NCBI GenBank assembly: GCA_034423115.1
Contig: DAOUJD010000085.1
Coordinates: 1 to 64,000, forward strand
Length of the DNA: 64,000 bases
DNA from: Bin87 sp034423115
GTDB lineage: Bacteria; Chloroflexota; Dehalococcoidia; Lucifugimonadales; UBA3495
Direction of reading: 5' to 3'
Shown one piece after another: positions 1-9,111 of this stretch. The translations under genes and the position numbers were made by a program. How positions within the stretch are numbered: position 1 is the first letter of the stretch; the number at the start of each line of letters is the position of its first letter. The notes under the pieces are model-generated. The model did not search any database, had not been told where the DNA came from, and worked only from the letters and a program-made list of their open reading frames with translations.

Positions 1-798
1 ACCCCCAGTCGAGACTCAGGACACAACGCCGTATCCAACGTAGCCACCCCAGCACCTGTCTCTGGCGCCGTCGCCGAGGCCAATGCTCGACTTCCAGCAA
101 CGACGGCCACTACAGTTCCAAAACTATCGCCGACGCCCACCCCCGTTCAGAACCCTTCACCGACTCCCACCTCCGCCCACGTTTCCACATCTCCGGGGGA
201 CGAGGCGGGAGCCAATGACTTCCTCGAAAACTTCGTCGGCATCTCGTACGAAGCTTCCTTCGACATACTCAGCGAGTTCGCCCAGGGCGGCTACCCGGTC
301 GAGGCCACCGTCAACGGATGGGCAACAATGGGGGCAATCGACAACCCCACATCCCAGTTCTTCATGAAAATAGAAATGACCAAGCCCATCAAACGCTCTA
401 TCGAAGTCGTCAGCCGCCCCAACACCTTCAACATGTACCTCCACGACCTCGATGAGAACAAGTGGTACTTCCTCCCTGAGAACTCCTCGAAGGTCGATGT
501 CGGGCCGCTGAAGGACATTAGCCCCCTTTGGTTCTACGCCATGATGTTGTCCGCCGTGCCACGCGACGACGCGCAGCAAACCCCGGATGGATACATCCGC
601 AAAATTGATGACCCAGCCTCCGGCACCGTGGCCGTCACCTACGATCAGGAGTACAACATCGAAACCTTGACCCGAACCGATCACGACGGCAAGCAATTCC
701 TTCGAGCACGGTATTTTGACCTCAACAAGATCCACGACCTGGTGCCCTACGAACCAGTGCAAGAGTTGCTCCCCGACACCTACTGGCAGTCCCAATAG
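1..798 (+). CDS. Secreted or lipoprotein, LolA/LppX-like, 5' end outside window
   Basis: The reading frame is already open at base 1 and ends at TAG 796-798, so the N-terminus lies outside the window. The first ~60 visible residues are a Thr/Pro/Ala spacer with PTPTP motifs, typical of the stretch after the lipobox in Chloroflexota lipoproteins. The remaining ~200 residues look like a single globular domain of alternating strands (for example KWYFLPENSSKVDVGPL) and end YWQSQ. The size and strand-rich pattern recall the LolA/LppX lipoprotein fold, which carries lipids or hydrophobic ligands; this is a weak resemblance. An internal ATG at 328 would cut into the domain and is unlikely to be the start. 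Confidence 0.6.
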   Translation, partial: TPSRDSGHNAVSNVATPAPVSGAVAEANARLPATTATTVPKLSPTPTPVQNPSPTPTSAHVSTSPGDEAGANDFLENFVGISYEASFDILSEFAQGGYPVEATVNGWATMGAIDNPTSQFFMKIEMTKPIKRSIEVVSRPNTFNMYLHDLDENKWYFLPENSSKVDVGPLKDISPLWFYAMMLSAVPRDDAQQTPDGYIRKIDDPASGTVAVTYDQEYNIETLTRTDHDGKQFLRARYFDLNKIHDLVPYEPVQELLPDTYWQSQ

Positions 799-1134
799 CG
801 CATTTCGCCGGTAGAAATGCCGCCCGAGACCCCGCAAACGCCGCGCGCTAACCGGCCCTGCCGAGAGCGGCGCCCGTATACCCGTTGACGGAGGGCAGTC
901 CGGCCGTTCCCTACTGGACGCCTGCATGCAACGCCGTCAACGCCTTGTTTGAAACACAGGCCATCAGGGGTGACAACAATCATCAACAAGGCCAAGCACG
1001 AGATGAACGACGAATCCAGAGCCGAAGGCCGCCCGAAGTTGCGCAACGAGTATCAAGCGTGGCTTGACGACGTCAGTGGCAGGTTCGGGGACCCGAACAA
1101 CCAGATACCGGTCCAGCCGAGCAGGAAACAACCC

Positions 1135-1764
1135 ATGACGAAAATCCGATTATTCACCCGCTGTCGCGCGTCAATTCGCCTGCTGGTGTTCATGATGGCC
1201 GTAGGGTTGATCGTCCTACTTGGGGCGGCTTTAGCCTGCAGCCCTGCCTCTCCCGCGTCGCCCGGTTCCGGCCAGACGGTTACGGACGTATCGGCCAGCG
1301 ACCAGCCACCGTCAGACGGTATTGAGTCGGTCCCCGTCCAACAGCAATCCAGCGGCAGCAAACCCACGCCACTGCCGACAATCTGCGCGGACACTGTTGA
1401 CGCTAAAGGAAATCCCATCAAGCATTGCGGCCCTCCCCCTCCGGTGGAAGGGGACGATGACGATACCAAGATAGACGCTGAGTTGCAGTCCTTGGTGGAG
1501 GATGCCCAAAGAGAACAGGCGAATCGACAGGAAGGTCAGTCAGAACACGTTCGCCCGCTGCGACACCGGGTCTGGATTCAGCTCACGGCGGACACTGATG
1601 GTGAAGCAATCATCGCGTGGCTGGAAGAACGCGGATTCTCATATGAAGACCAACGTCGTACGGGCACGATCTACGCGGGTGTTGATCTTACCGCGATTCC
1701 CGACTTGAGTGAGGTTGAGGGGGTGTTGCAACTGCTTGAGCCCATCAAGCCCAACCCAGCCTGA
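1135..1764 (+). CDS. Predicted lipoprotein of unknown function
   Basis: With the ATG at 1135 the 209-residue product begins with a basic segment, a hydrophobic stretch (RLLVFMMAVGLIVLLGAALA) and a lipobox ending LGAALAC, so it should be exported and lipid-anchored. Next comes a Ser/Pro/Gly linker and a Cys-containing stretch (ICADTVDAKGNPIKHCGPPP). The C-terminal ~70 residues (VWIQLTADTDGEAIIAWLEE and on) form a compact alpha/beta segment reminiscent of subtilase-propeptide-like domains. The frame stays open upstream to 949, but the longer form would bury the signal peptide, so 1135 is preferred. No family is recognised. Confidence 0.6.
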   Translation: MTKIRLFTRCRASIRLLVFMMAVGLIVLLGAALACSPASPASPGSGQTVTDVSASDQPPSDGIESVPVQQQSSGSKPTPLPTICADTVDAKGNPIKHCGPPPPVEGDDDDTKIDAELQSLVEDAQREQANRQEGQSEHVRPLRHRVWIQLTADTDGEAIIAWLEERGFSYEDQRRTGTIYAGVDLTAIPDLSEVEGVLQLLEPIKPNPA

Positions 1765-1770
1765 TCGATT

Positions 1771-2039
1771 AGTTCCCAGCCACACCCAGCGGATCAGGCT
1801 TTATCTGGCTGAAACCGAGGAACGGGTCCTGCAAACCATCGCGCTGGCCGTCACCTCGAACAGCGTCACGCTCACGCCCACCGGCGGACGTGGCATCGGC
1901 ACCATTAGGGGCGCCAACGACGACGACAACGAGCTCAACCTGTTCCGCGTCGTGGACGGCCAGCGCCGCCGCCATCTCCGGCCCACCCTACCTTTGCGAC
2001 CAATGCTGTCCCCGCCACGGCCCCTTCGTCATCATCTAA
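1771..2039 (+). pseudogene. Decayed small gene with a frameshift
   Basis: From about 1771 the frame reads a protein-like segment (RLYLAETEERVLQTIALAVT, then GGRGIGTIRGANDDDNELNL). This frame becomes nonsense after a run of GCC triplets near 1960. The neighbouring frame then reads ISGPPYLCDQCCPRHGPFVI and stops at TAA 2037-2039. The change of sensible frame at a GCC repeat suggests a slippage frameshift. No ATG precedes it. The Cys-x2-CC stretch hints at a zinc knuckle. The region 2040-2300 shows nothing further that I can support. Confidence 0.35.
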
Positions 2040-2301
2040 AACTCCCCTCAGACATACCAAGGAACGGAGGCGTCACCGTCCACGGTCGCCATTGACCGGC
2101 AGGGCTTCCTCACTGACCACGACAACATCAAACCGTTTTTGTCCGTATGCTCTAGCCAGCGCACCGAGCCGACGGCTGAGCCACGAATTCTGACGTCAGT
2201 CCCCCGCGCCAAATTGTTGACACGTCATGGACAATCGGAGTGCAAACATGCCATGCGACGTCGTGGGGCAGCCGAACCATTCCCAAGAATGAGCAACAAC
2301 T

Positions 2302-2631
2302 ATGCAACAACGACGAATGCAACCAACGCCACCGAGAAACCGAGGACCGCAGAGCAGACCGCCGCAGCGCGGCAACGAAGCACAGCTGCCGAAAACCGGT
2401 GTCGCGGAAATCGACAAACGACGCTGGCGGAACGACTACCGCGGCACCACCGCCTACGGCTGCGGCTGCATATCCAAACGCTACCTCGCCGGCGACGCCG
2501 TGCTGCTCGCCACGGACGCCAAGGCCTGCGGCGACGCGCCGCAGCTGGAAATCACCTACCGAGACGGCAGCGTCCGTCGCTGGGAATGCCTGCCCGACAA
2601 CCCCACGGTATGGACGGAGATGAAGAAGTAA
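2302..2631 (+). CDS. Small Cys-containing protein, unknown function
   Basis: This 109-residue ORF has a basic, proline-rich N-terminus and a compact second half (GTTAYGCGCISKRYLAGDAV, then a segment with Cys at both ends of a beta-rich stretch). The spaced Cys pairs could bind a metal or form disulphides. Codon usage in the second half matches the neighbouring genes. The true start may be further in, since the first ~45 residues look like linker. I do not recognise the family. Confidence 0.4.
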   Translation: MQQRRMQPTPPRNRGPQSRPPQRGNEAQLPKTGVAEIDKRRWRNDYRGTTAYGCGCISKRYLAGDAVLLATDAKACGDAPQLEITYRDGSVRRWECLPDNPTVWTEMKK

Positions 2632-2679
2632 ACGCTCCGAGCGACAGACCCGCTGAAGCAGATGCCGGCATCCCACAAA

Positions 2680-2706
2680 GCAAAGTGGACTCCGAATCCA
2701 CTTTGC
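2680..2706. terminator. Strong hairpin, possible terminator
   Basis: A perfect 10-bp stem (GCAAAGTGGA paired with TCCACTTTGC) encloses a 7-base loop about 50 bp after the preceding ORF. There is no long T tract, so a terminator role is likely but not certain. The rest of 2632-3034 shows no gene that I can support. Confidence 0.4.
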
Positions 2707-3034
2707 ATTGACCCGACCCGACTCAATGCAAGCATCGGCGCAGAAAGCCGCCGGCCCCATGGAATGGCTGCATGATCACCTGGTCAAGTGCCGCTTAGCA
2801 GCAGCAGCAGAAGCCAGCACCACAGCGACGTCTGCCGCGCCGCCATCGAGCCACGCCCCGATAACATAGCCGGGCTGCCACAAGCCCGCGTCTGTCACCG
2901 GCGCAATGAGCCGCCGGCGAAGTGCATGCGCCATCAACCGCTCACCACCTTCGACAAAGCCCGCAAGGCGCGCCGCACCATGGGTAGAACCGCCGATGGT
3001 CGACGCTGAAAAAACGCCGCCGCCGAGTTCAAAA

Positions 3035-3469
3035 ATGGTTCAATCACAAAGCCGGCAAAACGCCGTGCAACTCTGGCTGCAACGTCTCCGCCAGCAAAAC
3101 GCTCTACCCGCCGCCAAACACCCACTGAACGCCTACCAAGTAGCCCGCATGGTGGTGGCCTTCCAGCAAGCCGGCACGGAACCCCGCTGGTGCCAAGCCG
3201 TCACCACCACCCAGACGGGCACCACGCTGTTCGTGCACCTACCGTGCGGCTGCCACATCGCAGTGCGCGAAGTCGCGCCTGGCGCCTACGGCGCCGCCAT
3301 GTTGCCCCAGAAGGCAGGTCGCCACCTGGGCGCCCGATTTTCAGAACGCCTCATCAGGGCGAAGAACGTCTACGACGCTACTGCCGACGCCGTCGGCAAA
3401 GGCCGCGCCAACTGCATCGCCCGGGCCCGCCGGGAACTGGCACTCCACCAAGAGCCAGCCAGCGAATAG
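3035..3469 (+). CDS. Hypothetical protein, 144 aa
   Basis: From ATG 3035 the product opens with a helical basic stretch (QNAVQLWLQRLRQQNALPAA) and continues into a domain with a Cys-x-Cys-His cluster (VHLPCGCHIAVREVAPGAYG) and a basic helical C-terminus. The frame is open upstream to 2906, but that extension is low-complexity. The Cys/His cluster could be structural zinc. It is followed at 18 bp by another small ORF on the same strand, so the two may be co-transcribed. No known family is recognised. Confidence 0.45.
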   Translation: MVQSQSRQNAVQLWLQRLRQQNALPAAKHPLNAYQVARMVVAFQQAGTEPRWCQAVTTTQTGTTLFVHLPCGCHIAVREVAPGAYGAAMLPQKAGRHLGARFSERLIRAKNVYDATADAVGKGRANCIARARRELALHQEPASE

Positions 3470-3486
3470 CGACCCCGCTGCCCCGA

Positions 3487-3891
3487 ATGAGAACGGCATA
3501 TTTTCCGCGTCGACCCGCCGCCCGTAACCCGTCAGTCCGCCAGACAGCCGCCGCAACCAATACCGGGTCTGCACAGCCCGAAGAACCGGAGCAATCCGAC
3601 GCTCCAGCAGCCCGCATCCTGAACCACATCCTGCTACCCGAAGCCGAAGTGGTCGCCGGCCCCGCCACGGCGGGCATCATCATCGTGAGCGCTGTCCTGC
3701 AGGCCACAGACCGCAAGCTGCTGGGTTGCTACGTGCGTGACGACAGCAAAAGCCACGGCCTGCAAAAACAAGCGTATCGTCCACCCGGAAAGGCCAGCGA
3801 CGACGCCAGTATTCCCAATAAAACGCCCACCCCCCAAAGGACTGAGCGGAAGCGTGTCGAAAACCGCGGCGTGCTGGCGATGAGAGTCTGA
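3487..3891 (+). CDS. Hypothetical protein, 134 aa
   Basis: This ORF starts at ATG 3487, 18 bp after the previous stop, and has a basic disordered N-terminus. Its central segment is compact (LLPEAEVVAGPATAGIIIVS, then a stretch ending LLGCYVRDDS). The C-terminal ~45 residues are low-complexity. The core looks coding, but the flanks could be read-through of a decayed gene. No family is recognised. Confidence 0.35.
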   Translation: MRTAYFPRRPAARNPSVRQTAAATNTGSAQPEEPEQSDAPAARILNHILLPEAEVVAGPATAGIIIVSAVLQATDRKLLGCYVRDDSKSHGLQKQAYRPPGKASDDASIPNKTPTPQRTERKRVENRGVLAMRV

Positions 3892-3938
3892 GCCGGCAAC
3901 CCCGCCCAAAGGCAGAGTCCCCTACCGACCCAGCCGAG

Positions 3939-4415
3939 CTAATCGCCCGACTGAGAGTCCCCGCCGGAAATATCATGACCCTGCGAGCCCGGCTCAGGAA
4001 GCCGGTCTGCCAGACGCGAAATCTGAGCAGTCATGCTCTGCATGGCGTCCAACATCTGCCGAGACTGCTCTGCAGAGTCCTGCCGCATACCGGCCAAACC
4101 CTGACGCAAGTCAGCGACATCCTGCTGGCTGGCTGGCGTATCCGTCAAGGCCTTGAACAAGGTCAGAACTCCGAACATGGTCGTCACCCCCCAGGAACTG
4201 AGTACGCTGGGAAGAGTATAACCGTCGTCACGGAAACCCGGCAAAGTCGCAAATACCGTCACCACTACCGTGGCAAACAGCGACGCCAAGGTGCTCCCCA
4301 TCAACACGTTACGTGTCCGACGAGAACGCCAAATCGTTGATACCAGAATCTCGACCAGTCGCCGCCACGTAACTTCGCCACGCCGGACCAGATACCGGAC
4401 CACACCACTAACCAT
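3939..4415 (-). CDS. Small membrane protein with C-terminal coiled coil
   Basis: The 158-residue product has a basic N-terminus and two hydrophobic segments (around residues 38-60 and 70-90, for example STLASLFATVVVTVFATLPG). A soluble heptad-like tail follows (VADLRQGLAGMRQDSAEQSR). This is a two-TM inner-membrane protein with a helical tail, a layout seen in holin-like, stress or defence-associated membrane proteins. It is divergent from the small gene at 4485, sharing a short promoter region. The function is unknown. Confidence 0.55.
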   Translation of the reverse strand: MVSGVVRYLVRRGEVTWRRLVEILVSTIWRSRRTRNVLMGSTLASLFATVVVTVFATLPGFRDDGYTLPSVLSSWGVTTMFGVLTLFKALTDTPASQQDVADLRQGLAGMRQDSAEQSRQMLDAMQSMTAQISRLADRLPEPGSQGHDISGGDSQSGD

Positions 4416-4484
4416 CGCACGTTGACATTGCCGAACAAGCCGTCGGCAACCGAAGCGGCGGCTTCAACCTACGAGGAGCCAGAC

Positions 4485-4781
4485 ATGCCCGACAAGTGGA
4501 ATCCTTTCGCATACGGTCCAAACGCCACCGACATTTCGAAGTGGGAATGGATCGACCCACCCGGGAAACCCAGCCACAAGCACCTGGTGGATCAGCGCGG
4601 CCAGCTCCTGGCGGACGTCACCTGGGTGAAGAACCACCAGGGCATCGTGGGTTGGCACGCCACGGCCCAAGACGAGGCCGCACGCTGGATGGGCGCTGGC
4701 GTATTCGACCCAACCGCCGAACGTGCACTGAACACCCTGTGGTCCACACCCGAAGACGCCATGGAACAGGCCGAAATGTAA
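4485..4781 (+). CDS. Hypothetical protein, 98 aa
   Basis: The ATG at 4485 is preceded by a GAGGAG-like ribosome-binding sequence; an upstream in-frame start at 4422 has a poorer context. The product is tryptophan-rich and acidic (WNPFAYGPNATDISKWEWID, then a WVKNHQGIVGWH stretch) and looks like a compact intracellular alpha/beta protein. It ends 14 bp before the left end of the IS21 element. The family is not recognised. Confidence 0.5.
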   Translation: MPDKWNPFAYGPNATDISKWEWIDPPGKPSHKHLVDQRGQLLADVTWVKNHQGIVGWHATAQDEAARWMGAGVFDPTAERALNTLWSTPEDAMEQAEM

Positions 4782-4910
4782 AACGCCACGAACTATGTAC
4801 CAGTGATCTGCGAAATCGCCAGGAACTATAGGCCAGTTCGCCAAGGTCTGTGACCACCGGTGGGCGCCAACGCGGCGACCATTGCCGCACTTCGATTTTG
4901 AGGTGCAGCG

Positions 4911-6473
4911 ATGGCGTACAAGGAGGTGCTCCGAGTGGAAATACAGGAAGTGATCCGCCGCTGGCAGGCGGGCAACAGTCAACGACAGATAGCGGAGGGG
5001 ACTGGGTTGTCGCGGGCGACGGTGCGCAAGTACCTGTCGGCGGTGAAAGGGGAGGGGATTGCCCAGGAAGGACCGGCTCCCAGCGAAGATCAGTTGAGCC
5101 GATTGGCTGGGATCAGCCGAGCTGGTCCGCGGCAAGTGGCGACGCCGGTTGAGGACAGCCTGGCGCCGTGGGCCGATCAGATTTACCAGTGGCTGACCGG
5201 CGACCGGTTGCAGGTGACGCGGGTCCAGGAGTTGCTATCGGCGCGAGGATGTACGGTGTCGTACACGTCGTTGCGCCGGTTCATCCGGAAGCGAAACTGG
5301 GGACGGCGCAGCGTCCGCACCGTGCGGATGGCCGACACCGAGCCTGGTGAGGTGGCCGAGGCCGACTTCGGCCGGTTGGGGATGATCACCGATCCGGCCA
5401 CGGGCAAGCGGAAGGTGGTCTGGGCGCTGATCATCGTGCTGTCGTATTCGCGGCACTGCTTCGTGTGGCCGACGCACAGCCAGCAGCTGGAGGACGTGAT
5501 TGCCGGACTGGAAGCGGCGTGGGCGTTTTTCGGCGGGGTGCCCCGCTACCTGGTCATCGACAATTTCCCCGCCGCAGTGGCGGGACCGGATTCGTTGCAT
5601 CCGCGGCTGACCCGGGGATTTCTGGAATACTCCCAGCATCGGGGCTTCGTCGCCGATCCGGCCCGGGCGCGTCATCCCAAGGACAAGCCCAAGGTGGAAC
5701 GCAGCGTGTCCTACGTCAGGGAGCGTCTTTTCAAGGGCGGTGATTTCAACGGACTGGCGCATCTGCGTACGGAAGCTCAGCGCTGGTGCCTGGAAGTGGC
5801 TGGTCAGCGGGTCCACGGCACCACTCGGCGACAGCCGCTGGTGGTCTGCCAGGATGAGGAGCGTCATGCCCTGCTCCCCTGGGACGGCGAGCCCTACGAG
5901 ATCACCCACTGGCGCACCGCCAAAGTCCATCCCGATCACCACGTGGCCTGCCAGTACGCGCTGTACTCGGTGCCGTCATCGGTCTGCCCACCGGGTCAGA
6001 AGGTGGAAATCAGGCTGGACAGCAAACTGGCGCGCATCTACCACCGGGGCAAGCTGGTCAAGATCCACCAGCGTCAGCCCAAAGGCGGCCGCGCCACCGA
6101 CGTCGACGATTATCCCGCCGAGCTGTCCGCCTACACCATGAAGGCGCCGGACCGCATCAAGCGCAGCGCGGCGCTGCAGGGTCCGGCAGTGGCCCAGTTT
6201 GCCGAACGGCTCTTCGACGACCGGCACCCCTGGTCGAAGATCAGGCAGGGGCACAAGCTCATCCGCCTGGGTGAGCGCTACACGCCCCAGCGCCTCGATG
6301 CCGCCTGCCAGAGAGCGCTGGATGTGGACCTCATCGACGTGCGCCGCGTGGAGCGCATCCTGGTGCAAGCTCTGGAAGAGGAGGCCACGCCTCAGCTTCC
6401 TTTGCCCATGCCAGCCGGTCGTTTCGCCCGTCCCGGCTCAGTATTCGCCCTGGCTGCTGGAGGTCGATCATGA
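4911..6473 (+). CDS. istA: IS21-family transposase IstA
   Basis: The 520-residue DDE transposase has an N-terminal helix-turn-helix (residues ~15-45, QRQIAEGTGLSRATVRKYLS). The RNase H-fold core carries Asp in EADFGRL, a second Asp in YLVIDNF and the catalytic Glu in KDKPKVERSVSYV. A basic, beta-rich C-terminal domain follows. Its length is normal for IstA. It recognises the element ends and carries out strand cutting and joining with IstB. The gene overlaps istB by 4 bp (ATGA), which points to translational coupling. Confidence 0.95.
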   Translation: MAYKEVLRVEIQEVIRRWQAGNSQRQIAEGTGLSRATVRKYLSAVKGEGIAQEGPAPSEDQLSRLAGISRAGPRQVATPVEDSLAPWADQIYQWLTGDRLQVTRVQELLSARGCTVSYTSLRRFIRKRNWGRRSVRTVRMADTEPGEVAEADFGRLGMITDPATGKRKVVWALIIVLSYSRHCFVWPTHSQQLEDVIAGLEAAWAFFGGVPRYLVIDNFPAAVAGPDSLHPRLTRGFLEYSQHRGFVADPARARHPKDKPKVERSVSYVRERLFKGGDFNGLAHLRTEAQRWCLEVAGQRVHGTTRRQPLVVCQDEERHALLPWDGEPYEITHWRTAKVHPDHHVACQYALYSVPSSVCPPGQKVEIRLDSKLARIYHRGKLVKIHQRQPKGGRATDVDDYPAELSAYTMKAPDRIKRSAALQGPAVAQFAERLFDDRHPWSKIRQGHKLIRLGERYTPQRLDAACQRALDVDLIDVRRVERILVQALEEEATPQLPLPMPAGRFARPGSVFALAAGGRS

Positions 6474-7237
6474 CCCGCATCACCGAACTCACGCCCTTGC
6501 TCAAGCGTCTGCAACTGGGACCCATGGCCGCCACCCTGCCCGAACGCATCGCCCTGGCCCGCCGTGAGCAGCTGGACTACGCATCATTCCTCGAGATCAT
6601 CCTCAGCGACGAGGTCAACCGCCGCGCTCAACGCCGTATCGAACTCCGGCTCAATGGCGCCGGTTTCGAGGAGACCTGCCGTCTGGAGGACTTCGACTGG
6701 TCGGCGTCAATTACCCTGGACCGCAGACTGCTGGACGCCGTCTTCTCCCTGGAGTTTCTCGACAAGCACGAACACGTGCTACTGGTGGGACCGGCCGGCG
6801 TCGGTAAGAGCTTTCTCGCTCAGGCCCTGGGCTATTCTGCCATCCGCGCCGGCCACACCGTGCGTTTCAGCCACGCCGATGACTTCTTCAAGGCCATGGC
6901 CCAGGCTCGGGTCGACAACTCCCTGGATCGTGCCTTCCGGTCCTTCATCACGCCCGACTTGCTCATCCTCGACGACCTCGGCCTGCACCGGCTCACCCCA
7001 CAGCAGTCGGCGGATCTGTATGAGCTCATCCTTAACCGCCACCGATCATCAAGCTTCGTCATCACCAGCAACCGGGCCGTGGACGAATGGCTGAGCCTCT
7101 TTGACGATCCCATCCTCGGCAACAGTGCATTGGACCGGCTGGCCAACGCCAGCTACCAGATCGTGATCGAAGGCACCAGCTACCGGGAACGACTGTCGCC
7201 ACATCGCGCTTTGCTGGGCGCGAAAGGAGGTGATTGA
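6470..7237 (+). CDS. istB: IS21 helper ATPase IstB
   Basis: The 255-residue AAA+ ATPase of the DnaC/IstB group has a Walker A motif GPAGVGKS at ~108 and a Walker B LLILDDLG at ~163. A sensor segment (FVITSNRAVDEW) lies near residue 198. The N-terminal helical domain is typical of IstB. It binds target DNA, recruits IstA and stimulates strand transfer. The start overlaps the istA stop as ATGA. It is full length and intact. Confidence 0.95.
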   Translation: MTRITELTPLLKRLQLGPMAATLPERIALARREQLDYASFLEIILSDEVNRRAQRRIELRLNGAGFEETCRLEDFDWSASITLDRRLLDAVFSLEFLDKHEHVLLVGPAGVGKSFLAQALGYSAIRAGHTVRFSHADDFFKAMAQARVDNSLDRAFRSFITPDLLILDDLGLHRLTPQQSADLYELILNRHRSSSFVITSNRAVDEWLSLFDDPILGNSALDRLANASYQIVIEGTSYRERLSPHRALLGAKGGD

Positions 7238-7726
7238 CCGAGCAACCACAAACTGATATTCATCAAAATCGCCACGCGCCCAAGGTGGTACATAGTCCTT
7301 GGCGATCACTGGCTCAATGTCCGCGGCGTTTCACACGAAATCGAGATCTCCCACGCCGCCTTCGACTCCGGAGCCGCCCCCAATCCGACAGAGGTCCCCG
7401 CCATCTTCCTGCTGGGCAAGATCATCAGGGGACGCGCTCTGCTGCTCGAAATCGAGGAGGAACTGCGGGCTTGCTTCGGCGAGGATTACTGCTCAGGCAC
7501 CATAATCCACCTTGAGCATGACCAAGCAGATGACCGAATTCCCGAAAACCCGGTGTTGCAAGCCAAGGCAATGGCGGTAGTCTTTGAAACCGGCAAGGGG
7601 CACTGGCCACCACGCCTCACCCGCTCGTTGGACGAAGCACTGTACCAAGACGGACGGCAGGCCACGGCGCAATTGGGCAAACTGCTGGGACTGATACCCG
7701 AGGAGGGAAGGGCAGCTGGATGCTGA
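7238..7726 (+). pseudogene. Gene truncated at its 5' end by the IS21 insertion
   Basis: Immediately after the istB stop the same frame stays open to TGA 7724-7726 and, past the element end at 7316, reads like a genuine protein. Examples are a LLGKIIRGRALLLEIEEELR stretch and a C-terminus rich in VFETGKGHWPP and LGKLLGLIPEEG. There is no ATG, GTG or TTG upstream of ~7550 in this frame, so the native start is missing. The simplest reading is that the IS21 element replaced the 5' end. The family is not recognised. About 200 bp without a supported gene follow it. Confidence 0.5.
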
Positions 7727-7934
7727 AACGTATCCGGTTGAGGGTCCGGCGCGGCGGACGCACGCCGGCTTTTCTCCGTCCGGCTCGGCAAGGCATGCTT
7801 CGGTCACGGTCGAACCCGTAACTGGCAGCCGACGTGGAAGGCCTCGGTCGGGCATTGCGGTCAGCGGACCGACTTTCGACACGCCAACTCTGAGCGCCGT
7901 TGCAGCGCATCCTCCACAGGAGATAATCAACGCG

Positions 7935-8473
7935 ATGGCCGGCTACAACCACCGTCGCGGCATGAGCAACAACGCCATTGACGCCTACCGCAACAACCAG
8001 AAACCCATCAACCGCTTCACCGCCCAGGACCTCCGCGACGCCGACATCAACATCTCCCTGAGCTTCGCCCGGTGGTTGGCCAAGAAGAAATATTGGCAGC
8101 ACGTCGCACGGCACCACTCGTCGAAGTTCTACAAATTCGTTCGCTTCTACGACCTCGCGTCCCTGCGCTAGAGCATCGAATACCTGGGCACCGACAAGAT
8201 GGAAAAACTCCGCCAGCATTACCGCCGGCACCTTGCCACGAAACGACGACAGGCCCGCAAGGGAATAGCGCCAGTGGAGGGCGAATACGCCCAGTTTGCC
8301 GGCACTGAAGGCAGGCGGCACGTGATGGCCTGGGTCCACTTCGAAGATGAGCTGGACGGCAAAGGATGGGTCCACCTGCCGACGGCGCCGGAAAGAAGGC
8401 CCGCACCAAGTGGGTCAAGTTCCGAAAGGTCAACCGCAAGCCCAGCGCCGTGTTGTATCCGTTTGAAATCTAA
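7935..8473 (+). pseudogene. Hypothetical gene interrupted by TAG and a frameshift
   Basis: The ATG at 7935 has a good ribosome-binding site (AGGAGAT). The frame reads 78 residues to a TAG at 8169-8171, then continues in the same frame as convincing protein (SIEYLGTDKMEKLRQHYRRH). Near 8385 the sensible frame shifts and ends in KKARTKWVKFRKVNRKPSAV and a TAA at 8471-8473. The basic C-terminus suggests nucleic-acid contact. Read together, the product would be ~178 residues. The two lesions indicate a decayed gene unless TAG is suppressed. The family is not recognised. Confidence 0.55.
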
Positions 8474-8554
8474 GCGGCCTTCGCACGCTTTTTGTACGGG
8501 CCGCAGGTCGTACCAGCCGCCGACGCCGACGCAGGCGGTAGTCGTGGGTGTGGG

Positions 8555-8767
8555 CTACGCGACCCGACGCCCTTCACGGGAGCTCACACGCTCCCATTGC
8601 TCGCCGAATTCGTGCGGCATGTCATCGCGGTCAACTATGCAGGCCCACGGTCCTTGCGAAACAACTCTGCCGTTGACCATGTGTTGAGAGATTGGCGTAA
8701 AGCCGTGGACGAAAGCCATGTGCTCTTGTTCGTCGGGCATCGCTGATTCGGCGACTGGCGTTACCAT
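8555..8767 (-). CDS. Small hypothetical protein
   Basis: This minus-strand ORF reads a compact, protein-like sequence (EQEHMAFVHGFTPISQHMVN, then VSQGPWACIVDRDDMPHEFG). The start is uncertain: an ATG at 8767 or the next one at 8740. It lies downstream of another decayed minus-strand gene and could be a fragment. The plus-strand ORF over the same bases is less protein-like. No family is recognised. Confidence 0.3.
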   Translation of the reverse strand: MVTPVAESAMPDEQEHMAFVHGFTPISQHMVNGRVVSQGPWACIVDRDDMPHEFGEQWERVSSREGRRVA

Positions 8768-8898
8768 ACGCGTACCACGTCTGCCGAACCAGTGGGTTAG
8801 CGTTGGATTGAGGCGACTATTTCCACGGATCGACACGTTCAACGGCGCGTCCGGCGCGTCCGATACCTGTATGCTGCAAAAGATGCAGTAACGCATTG

Positions 8899-9111
8899 CT
8901 ATTCCTTCTCTTCCCAGCGAGCGTTTGCGGCCGCCCTGGCAATCTACGCCCTGCCTCTCCCACCCTTCCTGCCGCCTTTGGTGCGGTTGGGCGTCCGCGT
9001 AGGCTGCTCTTCATTCTCTTCCTCAATGTCGCCCACCAAGACCCGCGCCGCCATGATCCCGGCAGTGAACGGGGTGGATGGGCGTTTCTCTCCGTGCGGT
9101 CCTACTGGCAT
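8899..9111 (-). pseudogene. Small conserved basic protein with an in-frame TAG
   Basis: From ATG 9111 the product begins MPVGPHGEKRP and contains IMAARVLVGDIEEENEEQ, then a Gly/Arg/Lys-rich GGRKGGRGRA. This layout matches a widespread short bacterial family, usually beginning MPxGPxGEKRPAD and ending near IARKAAxARW. Here a TAG at 8944-8946 interrupts it, and the same frame continues with IARAAANARWEEKE before a second TAG at 8899. The expected C-terminus is therefore present just beyond the stop. A few family residues before IAR seem to be missing, so a small deletion may have created the stop. Confidence 0.5.

Larger units (their letters stand above)
4796..7316 (+). mobile_element. IS21-family insertion sequence
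   Basis: The element holds istA and istB bracketed by imperfect inverted ends. The left end reads TGTACCAGTGATC and the complement of the right end reads TGAGCCAGTGATC. Both ends also carry an inner sub-repeat, CGCCAGGAACTATAGGCC on the left and CGCCAAGGACTATGTACC on the right. Multiple end sub-repeats and 5'-TG...CA-3' termini are usual for IS21. I see no clear target duplication next to these ends, so the insertion may be old or a flank may be deleted. Both genes are intact, so transposition competence is possible. Confidence 0.85.
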
